NCBI GenBank assembly: GCA_020650975.1
Contig: JAIPMN010018874.1
Span: 1-27,435 of the forward strand
Reading direction: 5' to 3'
Source: Apostichopus californicus
Lineage: Eukaryota; Echinodermata; Holothuroidea; Aspidochirotida; Stichopodidae
DNA length: 27,435 bases
Shown piece after piece: positions 19,860 to 27,435 of this stretch. The notes beneath the pieces are model-generated. The model searched no databases and had not been told where the DNA came from. It worked only from the letters and a program-made list of their open reading frames with translations. The stretch's first letter is position 1. Each line of letters starts with the position of its first letter. The translations under genes were made by a program, and so were the position numbers.

Positions 19860-20144
19860 ATGTTGTATGTGCTATGGTTAACATTTTCTTCGAAATTAAA
19901 TGAACATAACAAATTACCTGACATTGTTCATGACTTTCTACGGTTTCACCAGAATCCAGACTTGAAGCCAATTGGAGGTACATTCACAACTCACACAAAA
20001 ACAAACACGGCATATACATCAACATATAGTACAGTATGTAACAAACCTGCAGTGTACCTTTTAGCTAAACAGGGCTTTTTTTTTTACAATACTTGTTATA
20101 TCAACGGTGTCTTTGATATGGAAGTGATACGGGTGTGTCAGTAG
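19860..20144 (+). CDS. Uncharacterised 94-codon ORF next to the minisatellite
   Basis: ATG at 19860 opens a frame with varied composition (for example DIVHDFLRFHQNPDLKPIGG) and ends at TAG 20142-20144. It begins only about 10 bp beyond the array. A donor-like GAG|GTACAT occurs inside. No family recognised; length is compatible with chance. Confidence 0.17.
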   Translation: MLYVLWLTFSSKLNEHNKLPDIVHDFLRFHQNPDLKPIGGTFTTHTKTNTAYTSTYSTVCNKPAVYLLAKQGFFFYNTCYINGVFDMEVIRVCQ

Positions 20145-20909
20145 ATATCTTAGTTTTATTATTGCTGAATGACATTCAGGAAAACATTGCTCTCAACACC
20201 CCATCTCCTCTGTTCTCCTTTACAGCTCCCATCCATCAGTTTTCTCATTATTTTTGAATTCCGGTTTTTCCTTTAATGTTGCGAAAGATAACGTTGTATC
20301 TTTACAAGCTGAACTACTAGAATCGAGTATCACAAAATTTCTGTATCTTTCCATGCAGTGCAACTTTCAAGAAATGAATTTTAGGATTTAAAAAAAAATT
20401 ATACATCATCAACAATATAGCAGTTGTCTTAGGACGTTATGGAGGAGTGAAGCTAAAAACCTGATTAGATTGATTTTCATCCTTATACTTTAATATAAGT
20501 GAATATGTTTCATTGTTATTAATATATACTTGAGGAGAATTGTTATCATGATAAAATAGTTGTTTGAGTAATGAGGGCAACAAAGGGCTACCTTCAGGGT
20601 CAGAAGGAAGTACATTAGACCAAAGTTATGCAATAGAAGATAGAGGAAGGGATCAGAAAGTCATGTTGTATTAGTCATTTTGAAGTTCATACAGACTACA
20701 ACCCACCCCCTCCCATCCCACCACCGGAACCAGTTCGAATAATGGTAAAATATATGTGCTTATTAAGCTTATACTTCTGACAGCAGTCGAGTACATTTAA
20801 GTGACAGATGTTATCACCATATTGATATTAATGATTAGTGTGAATGAAAAGACAGAAGTCGGTCGTGTATTATTAGAAATAACTGCCATAAAGGTGAATT
20901 ATCTCTCAC
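20145..20909. other. AT-rich region, no gene seen
   Basis: No repeats or frames of note. Confidence 0.5.
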
Positions 20910-20968
20910 CTTCCATCCACCGGTCTGCAAACCCAGACGACGAGAAGAATATAAGCGATAATTCCAAA
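20910..20968 (-). CDS. Candidate 59-nt exon
   Basis: On the minus strand TTTTATTCATACAG|TTTGGAATT is the acceptor and GGATGGAAG|GTGAGAG the donor. All three phases are open. Phase 0 would give FGIIAYILLVVWVCRPVDG, which looks like a transmembrane helix. The other choice, needing two bases here to finish a codon, gives WNYRLYSSRRLGLQTGGWK and is the one that fits exon 26645-26721 upstream and 14615-14650 downstream. A second acceptor inside (TTTGCAG|ACCGG) could give a 15-nt micro-exon, TGGWK. The plus strand also offers a short exon-like segment at 20937-20970. Confidence 0.3.
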
Positions 20969-23070
20969 CTGTATGAATAAAACAACAGAGACCAATGTTA
21001 AGAATCAGTGCAGATTTATTCTTCATTGGTCTGGTTTGAAATCATAAACATTAATTTAATTTGATTTATGTTGGCTCTCGATGATAACCTCACATCAGCT
21101 GAGTAATCGATCTAGTAACTTCCGTAATTTACTATCATGATCATCTAAGTTATATAAGGTGATCAGTTTACAATCTTTATATCTCAGTAGGATTCCTGAT
21201 CAGTTTACTGTCGTTATTCTCTTAGTTATATAACCATTCAGTTTAGAATTGTTATCATCTCATTAATATTACAGATTAGTTGTACAATTATCCTACATAA
21301 AATATGTTAAACACCTCAAATTGGAACAATTGTTTAACTTAATTAAGATCATGATTGTCGAGTATTTGATGCTCAGATCAAGAATAATAATCCATGAGAC
21401 GATCAGACGATCAGAACATCAGTGACGTCATCACAGACCATGAAAGCCAATATTTACATATCGGCGCTTTTTTAGGTATGTTTGTTTTCAACTGTATAAA
21501 GACTAAACACATCAATCTATCTACGTGTACTTTACGGAAGAGGAAGGTATGTATAATCTGTCTTTATGACTTGACATACAATTACAACATTGAACAATAA
21601 CACTGTCCAAACTTCTAAGATGTTTAGAGAAACCTATGCCACAGTATGTTATCGACAGAAGTGTTGAGGGAGACGAACAATCCTTACATGTGAACAAATA
21701 TGAATGAGGATATTATATCAATATAAATTATGATTCATATCGTGGTTTTTCTTGTTGATCATCAATAACGCCGTGACAAAACTACAACACGAACTGAACA
21801 GAAATATCAGCATCAATTGTATACCATTACAATACTGGTTGAATTGAAATAGAACAGACCGTTGTAACATCCCTTTGTTTCTGTTTGTTGACATTTTCAG
21901 ATTCGGGAATTTGAATGAGAGCCGAGTCTATTGCAGCTTATATTACAAAGATAACATAGTTGCAGTGCGCACTCTATTAAATAATCAGCCGTTTTACCGC
22001 TTCAGATCTACCCACCTGCTATACCTAACTACACGTCCCTAGTGTTACGGTTAATGATTCAGTAACAATACTGGTAAACGATATGACAAATGCTCATTTC
22101 CACTAAACTCAAGAAACTAGTTTGAATAACCACGATAATTTATTTGTCATCAGAGACTTTACCATAGCCTGCAGCATAGGTGCATCTATGGCAGTTTACT
22201 TGATCCAAGCGAAGCATGAATACTTACTCTTGAGCAATACTTTTATTCTATTAGTAAGAACATTCCCCAAACACAACGTATATTGCATTACAGTAAGACG
22301 CACCAATACGGCAGCTCCTTAGTTAAATACCTCAATAAAGAAAAAGAAAAAGACGATAACAACCAACGAGAAAATATCACATGAGCAAGAAGCTTGGAGC
22401 CAAATATTTATACCTCCCTCCTGCACCCGACCACTCGCCTGTATCCGTTTCTGCTTAGTAATGCTATCGTTTGTTTGAACTAACTTTAACGAATACAATG
22501 AATCATGTTAATATTGTATAGACGTCTGTATATAAGATGGTGGACCACACAGTTGATAACATTCAATTAAAAAATATTACTGAACTTTTCTTGTATTTAC
22601 GTGCTGACCGATGAATTAGACTACTTAAATTGTATCTACCCTGAATCCCTCTCTAACTAATACTTGCAAGATCATTGGTGACTATAATAAACACAGTAAC
22701 CTCCCTTACTCAATAATATTTAATATTTCTTTATGACATTTTAGCATCTCAGCGAAAATCAAACAAAAATGTTAAGTTAAAATTTAGAATAATAATACGC
22801 GTTAAATGGAGATAATTATACATCGTTACCTCATCAAGTGATACTAATATAAAACTGTACCGAATCGATAAACAGTATGTTTATTGATGGCTTGAAAACG
22901 AAACTAATACTCATCAGATAAAAGTAAAACCTTACATTCACATTTAGCTTTGCATGCAGATTTACAGACCAAAAATGTAAATTATATATTTTTCTTTGAT
23001 AGTTTCTTGTTATCAAAGGGTGTTATGCAAAGTCCCCGGTAGCTGCATAAACTTTAATATAAGTTTTCAG
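20969..23070. other. AT-rich region with one weak plus-strand exon-like frame
   Basis: CRE palindrome at 21423-21430. At 21901-22042 a good plus-strand acceptor (TGACATTTTCAG) is followed by 46 open codons (starting FGNLNESRVYCSLYYKDN) and TAG; unassigned. An AAAGA-type simple repeat is near 22335-22352. Confidence 0.4.
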
Positions 23071-23193
23071 GAAGAAGCTAAACCTCAACATTGTACAGAA
23101 CGTGTCTCAGAGCCTTAGCGGGGTCGATGGGCTAAAGTCCCGGGACACAGCAGCATGTTTAGATCTGCTGGACTTCAGCTGCAGCGTTTGCAG
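23071..23193 (+). CDS. Candidate 123-nt internal exon (phase 2-2)
   Basis: Acceptor TAAGTTTTCAG|GAAGAAG and donor TTTGCAG|GTATGTTTCG bound exactly 123 nt, a multiple of three. Only one phase is open. It starts KKLNLNIVQNVSQSLSGVDG and ends LDLLDFSCSVC plus two bases. An N-glycosylation sequon (NVS) is present. The pattern of short amphipathic helices (IVQNVSQSLS ... TAACLDLLD) recalls the helical subdomain A of GAIN domains in adhesion GPCRs; this is a guess from pattern. It is on the opposite strand from the other best candidates, so it would belong to a different gene. Confidence 0.38.
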
Positions 23194-24549
23194 GTATGTT
23201 TCGTTCTCTTGCAGAAATGTTAAAACACAAACATATATGTATTTTCAGCCGATTGAAGTGCAAGGCGCTGCTGTGTGTGCGTGTGTGTTTTTTTTTGAGG
23301 GGTGGGGGGACGCCTCTGGAAGCTACAACATTTTATTAGCCAAATATTATTCAAATCTGGGAAAATGTAGACATAAAGGAGTAACAGAGAGACCGACTCT
23401 GTTTTCTTTTCTAAATGTACGACCACGCTGAATTTGTCTTCAATTGTCGACCGACTTGGCATCAAGTTGAGACAGAGTTTTGATGTTCTCCGGGGGCGCA
23501 GTGTGACCCCCAGCACTCCTGTTCGTATGCCTATAAGGTCGCGTTCTCAATTAATAATTGGGAAACTCTAGTTTCCCATTTACAAATACAGTTTTAGTGT
23601 AAGCAAAGATCTCTTTCACTATCATATTGGTCACACAAAGGCGTTCATTCTTAACTTTACAATTTAAAAAAGATATATATATGATAAGAAACATATATAT
23701 ACTTAAATTTATACTGATAGTTCAAATCAGTTTCTGCTTGGTTGACATGACAACTATGATAATGACAAATATGTGAAATGAAAGAAATATGTGCCCGTTC
23801 TATTTCAAGGGAAATCATTCATGGATGCTAATGTTCGCCAATACGTGTAGATTTTTCACTTTTCAAGCGCCTATCGAGAGGTTATGGGGTGCCCCTCCCC
23901 TCACACACGCACCTGTATTTCAAACTAAAACTAGCATTTCAAAGTAGTTAAAGCACAACGTTGCATTTATACTTTTATATTATACATGATATGCGTCAAA
24001 CAATGCATCACAAGGTATTGCTTGAAATCTATAGTTTCCCTTTTTCTGGGGAAGGATCACCCTCCCCCCCCCCCTCCCGACAGACCATGTCGGCTTTAAC
24101 GACCCCCTGTACAAAACAGAACGAGTGTCATATCTTTGCCTTTGTAAGTCTTTGATGTTATAATATTGAGCTAATGTTACCTTTTATGATATTTCGAGTA
24201 CGGTACATCTAGTCCCAACGGTTCCTTTACATTTTTGATCTCTGTCTTGTTTTTGCTTATATCTTTTTAAACACTTTGCAGCCTTAATTTTTATTTTAAT
24301 AATTAATATTGCGTCGCAAATATATACATTTGCTCCATTTATTTTTAATTTATTTATTCTTGTTTAATATGTTTTGTCTCGTTATTGTACACGGCCAGTG
24401 AAATCCACTGATACAGATGTTGCTTTTTTTAGATATATTCGGAGACAATCGGAGATATTCGGTTTACAAAGGGATCACGGGCCAGAACTAACAGTCTACG
24501 GTAGGCTAATAGGCCTATATCTTTCTCCAAAATTTCAAATATCACTAAT
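23194..24549. other. Non-coding DNA with simple repeats and a short hairpin
   Basis: Contains a TG/GT-rich tract with poly-T near 23273-23297, a TA-rich tract near 23672-23700 and a run of 11 C at 24064-24074. An 8-bp perfect stem lies at 23560-23577 (GGGAAACT-CT-AGTTTCCC). No gene seen. Confidence 0.5.
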
Positions 24550-24558
24550 CCTGAGTTA
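24550..24558 (+). repeat. Left 9-bp target-site duplication of the foldback element
   Basis: CCTGAGTTA occurs here and again at 25935-25943, immediately outside the two ends of the inverted-arm element. The match is perfect. Confidence 0.72.
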
Positions 24559-24564
24559 GGTGAC

Positions 24565-24950
24565 AGCCCGATATTCATAAGGTTCAATATTCACAAGGTT
24601 CATTGTTCATAAGGGTCATCATTCATAAGGTTCATTGTTCATAAGGTTCGCTATTCATTATGAGCAAAAAGGTTCATTGTTCATAAGGTTCGTTATTCAT
24701 AATGACAAAAAAGGTTCGTTGTTCATAATTGGTAAAAGGGTTCGATATTCATAATGGTGAAAAAGGCTCGTTATTCATAATAGGACGAAGGGTTCGATAT
24801 TCATAATAGAGCAAAGGGTTCGTAATCCATAATAGACAAAAGGGTTCGTTATTCATAATAGGAGGAAAGGTTCGATATTCATAATGAAACAAAGTGTCTG
24901 TTATTCATAATAGGCCTAGCCAATAAGGTTCGGTAACATTCACAATGAGG
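24565..24950 (+). repeat. Left foldback arm: array of GGTTCG-TATTCATAA units
   Basis: Near the terminus units are about 16-17 bp (ATAAGGTTCATTGTTC); further in they lengthen to about 27-30 bp (GGTTCGATATTCATAATAGACAAA). About 15 units in all. Confidence 0.88.
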
Positions 24951-25289
24951 AAAAGGACCCCCTTTAGGAAACGTACAAGTTTATGCCGTTTCCGTACAAG
25001 TCGGTAGGAAATCGTAAAAAATTGCATACGAAGTGTACACAAATGTATTTGAATATTTTTGCATAATAGCATGCATATTAATCAGGCCGATTTCGCAATC
25101 GAGCCAAACAAAATGGTGTTGAAATAACCCGACTAGAAGATATATTTTGTAGATTTCGACGGGACAAATCGAACGGTGCAAAACCATCCAAATTGGACAT
25201 CGGGAAGGTCAAAATGGTTAGTGTCATGTGCGGTTCGCTGTGTGGTTAAGGAGTGTACAAGATGAGCACTAGCGTTCAGGAGTTGAACA

Positions 25290-25620
25290 CAGTGGCGTCG
25301 CCAAGAGGGGGCCAGGGAGGCATGTGCCTCCTGGAAAACCTTGTGCCCCCCGTGTGCCCCCCCCCCCCTCCAACTGAGATTTGGGCTTTAAAAAAAGATG
25401 AGAAATACAGGAAGGAGAGAGGACTGGCCCGAAGTAATATGTCGAAAATGTAAGTTTTGCTGCAGGGTGTAGGGTGAAGCATGGTCTTGATAGTGTGTGG
25501 CTCATATTCTCTGCAAAATGATGCATCCGCCACCATTTGGTGGTGCCCCCCATAGAACTGTTGCGCCCCTGTGCCCCCCCCCCCCCACTCCCCCGAATGA
25601 AAAGTCTGTTGAGGCCACTG
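25290..25620. mobile_element. hAT-like MITE nested in the foldback element
   Basis: The segment starts CAGTGGCGTCGCC and ends GGCCACTG, giving short inverted ends CAGTGGC. The 8-bp sequence GTTGAACA flanks it on both sides (25282-25289 and 25621-25628). CAGTGGC ends with an 8-bp duplication are typical of hAT elements. At 331 bp with no transposase it is non-autonomous. It holds long C runs (25357-25368, 25574-25586), and overlapping minus-strand frames here are low-complexity shadows. Confidence 0.82.
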
Positions 25621-25682
25621 GTTGAACACTATAGGCGTCCGCGAAGATGGAGGTCTTTTGTACTTGTATGACGCACTTCCCT

Positions 25683-25926
25683 CCTATTATGAATAAAGAA
25701 CCTTTTTGTCCATTATGGATATCGAACCGTTTTGCCCATTGTGAATATCGAACCTTTGTTTCCATTATGGATACCGGACCTTATGAATTATGATCCCTTT
25801 TATTATGAATAACGAACCTTTATTTCCATTATGAATAGCGAAGCTTTTTATCGTAAAAATGCACGTTATGAATAACGAACCTTATGAACAATGACCAATG
25901 CGAATAGCGGACCTTATGAATATCGG
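25683..25926 (-). repeat. Right foldback arm, inverse of the left array
   Basis: Units such as TTATGAATAACGAACCTT are the reverse complement of the left-arm units. The outer end GACCTTATGAATATCGGGC mirrors the left end. It has fewer units than the left arm (about 10). Confidence 0.88.
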
Positions 25927-25934
25927 GCAGACCC

Positions 25935-25943
25935 CCTGAGTTA
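25935..25943 (+). repeat. Right 9-bp target-site duplication of the foldback element
   Basis: CCTGAGTTA, identical to 24550-24558. Confidence 0.72.
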
Positions 25944-26644
25944 CATCAGTTCCCTTGTTGTAGTACGAATAATTCACATATACCGTTGTGTAAGTAACTA
26001 AACTTAGGACTGTGTCAAGTATTGTGTTGATTTCGTTTGCTTTGACAAGAATTAAGTTAGACTTCGCGGATTTATTCTGCAATTCAGATTGAAAGAATAG
26101 TTTCTGCGGAGGTGTGTTGGTGTTGGTATGTGTGTGTTTGCCGGGGGGGGGGGGGGGGTGAATAACTCCGAGTAGTGGAACATGTACTTTTATTGGAAGG
26201 GCAAAGCACAACATTACTTCAAAGCCCTCCAACACCTTAAACAATAATTGTCGCAGTGTAATTAAGTTGCCCAAAGTGTATGATACCACTTCATTTGGTA
26301 AAGAGATTTAAAGCATCACTTGATGTGATGGCTACTCACAAAAACATCTTATAGGGCAGTGATCTCAAATACTCGAAATGAAAGGAATATGACTTAAATC
26401 TTAGATCAAGCAAGCTTAGCAATATTAAGTGTTGTTATATTTCTATTATTCGGTTCGTTGTTTACCATCACAAGACTCTGTCTTGGTTTTCTCCGTCATA
26501 CACTATTGCAGTCATGTGTTGCTGATTCATTACTCTCTTGTTTGTGAATCAACAACAATCTACAAGTCAACAGACGTTCACATAGTTGGTAAAACCGTTA
26601 AATAAATGTAAGAAACTGACTATCATGACATCGTTGTGACCTAC
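25944..26644. other. Non-coding DNA with a 16-G run
   Basis: The longest homopolymer in the window (16 G, 26143-26158) follows a GT-rich tract. The minus-strand frame over it (25882-26289) is interrupted by low-complexity sequence and not called. Confidence 0.5.
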
Positions 26645-26721
26645 CTTTCACGTTTCTTGCTCTCAGGGATAATGGAATGGATCTAACCGGAATATTGTAT
26701 GGCAGATCGTATGGAGCAAAC
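26645..26721 (-). CDS. Candidate 77-nt internal exon
   Basis: On the minus strand CTCTACTTCTATCCATAG|GTTTGC is the acceptor and GTGAAAG|GTAGGTC the donor. One phase runs open through the segment (25 codons) and begins FAPYDLPYNIPVRSIPLSLR, then ARNVK, leaving one base. That phase joins to 20910-20968 in its non-membrane reading. Product unknown. The plus strand has a rival reading: acceptor TTCTTGCTCTCAG|GGATAATGG and 24 codons to a TAA, so the strand is not certain. Confidence 0.38.
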
Positions 26722-27435
26722 CTATGGATAGAAGTAGAGTAATCATCGTGTTAGATTAGATGATGTAGAGGAATATCCTCCTAGTCTGGTTTATTGTTTA
26801 CCAAATAAATGAAGATAAACAAAGTAAACAAGAAATAACAAGGAAGAAGATCACATCTGATTGATCAATCTGATCAGAATGAAGTCTGTGTTTCAAAGAT
26901 TCCACGAAAAATAAAGTAAAATGTTCACACTAATGTAGATAATGATGGTGATAGTTTGAACTGCTGTATGTAAATTGTATGTGATTGATAGTAATTGTGA
27001 AATGTATAGCCGTCCACATTATCAGAATTGGCTAAATTGTTTATATGTTTAACTTTACAATTAACTTAAAGTCGTTTAGGCATGTATTAATACAACATTG
27101 TACACCGCAAACGGAGTTATATAGGTTCCCTGTAACAACCGCACGCTCGTATCACGTGATTTACATTGTATGTTATTTTCGGTAAATGTATTGATTTTAT
27201 AGTTTGTCTTCGTGAATCTGTCTCACTTTAAATGAGAACTTAAGTGTCTCAGAGTGTTAGAGTTCAATTTTAAAATATGAAATATAGAATTAATGAAACT
27301 TAACGGTAAAATATTGTTTCTTGATCTCAAAATAGTTTAAGATGCTACAAATTACATATTTTCAACTCAATGGCGGGGTGAAAAACCTGCAAAAACTTGC
27401 ACTGAAACGGAGGAAGAATAGATGGGTAGGAGGGT
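26722..27435. other. AT-rich region, no gene seen
   Basis: Nothing recognisable to the end of the window. Confidence 0.5.

Larger units (their letters stand above)
24559..25934. mobile_element. Foldback transposon with tandem-repeat arms (non-autonomous)
   Basis: The left end, GGTGACAGCCCGATATTCATAAGG, has as its inverse the right end (GGGTCTGCCCGATATTCATAAGG read inward). Both arms are arrays of short units containing GGTTCGATATTCATAAT, in opposite orientations. A perfect 9-bp direct repeat flanks the whole. Composite tandem-repeat inverted arms define foldback elements, known in animals including sea urchins, and an 8-9-bp duplication fits Mutator-like or related transposases. The centre (about 24950-25680) has no recognisable transposase; the only sizeable frame (24981-25187, minus) shows no known domain. 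A MITE is nested at 25290-25620, so the element was about 1.04 kb before that insertion. Confidence 0.75.

Noticed and set aside
23102-23516. 109-codon plus and 98-codon minus ORFs
   Set aside because: They read through the splice donor at 23194 and the TG/poly-T tract; only the 23071-23193 part looks coding.
25269-25765. Overlapping minus-strand ORFs of 87-117 codons, Gly-rich
   Set aside because: They cross the C runs of the hAT-like MITE and run out of it into the foldback arm; low complexity and no domain.

Overview
The window looks like AT-rich, gene-poor nuclear DNA from a eukaryote, most likely a marine invertebrate. There are no prokaryotic operons, rRNA or tRNA genes. No open frame is longer than about 160 codons, and the longest belong to a decayed retroelement or to tandem repeats. 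The mix of a Ty3/Gypsy LTR element, a hAT-type MITE, a foldback element with tandem-repeat arms, and several minisatellites would suit an echinoderm or similar animal, but the sequence alone does not fix the species.

Layout. Positions 1-660 hold one well-formed candidate exon (minus strand, 458-579). Positions 661-4710 are a minus-strand Ty3/Gypsy-type LTR retrotransposon without its 5' part. It has a 1038-bp 3' LTR (661-1698) carrying a promoter and a 34-bp minisatellite, a polypurine tract, a two-finger C2H2 zinc-finger ORF, the integrase C-terminal domain and the integrase catalytic core. The integrase zinc-binding (H2C2) domain follows on the opposite strand, so the element has been rearranged inside pol. 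Positions 4711-5415 hold G/C-run inverted repeats and a small coding-like frame. Positions 5421-5847 are a 40-bp minisatellite. From 5.85 to 18 kb there is mostly AT-rich intron-like or intergenic DNA with scattered candidate exons, a cluster of perfect CRE palindromes (7.4-10.1 kb) and a 241-bp tandem duplication (11641-12120). Positions 18008-19850 are a large G-rich minisatellite of 14-15-bp units with an internal higher-order duplication. Positions 24559-25934 are a foldback element whose arms are tandem repeats in inverted orientation. A perfect 9-bp direct repeat flanks it, and a 331-bp hAT-like MITE with its own 8-bp target duplication is nested inside.

Host genes. No complete gene is visible. 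Several short segments have splice acceptors and donors and a single open phase. The best are on the minus strand at 458-579, 10692-10735, 14615-14650, 20910-20968 and 26645-26721; the four upstream ones can be joined without a phase break. They could be exons of one minus-strand gene with large introns that hold the mobile elements. A comparably good plus-strand exon (23071-23193) and weaker plus-strand candidates argue for a second gene or for chance. In AT-rich DNA such candidates arise often by chance, so all are low to moderate confidence.

Most interesting: the foldback element with its target duplication and nested MITE, the zinc-finger cargo ORF and internal inversion of the retrotransposon, the minisatellite inside its LTR, and the over-representation of TGACGTCA.
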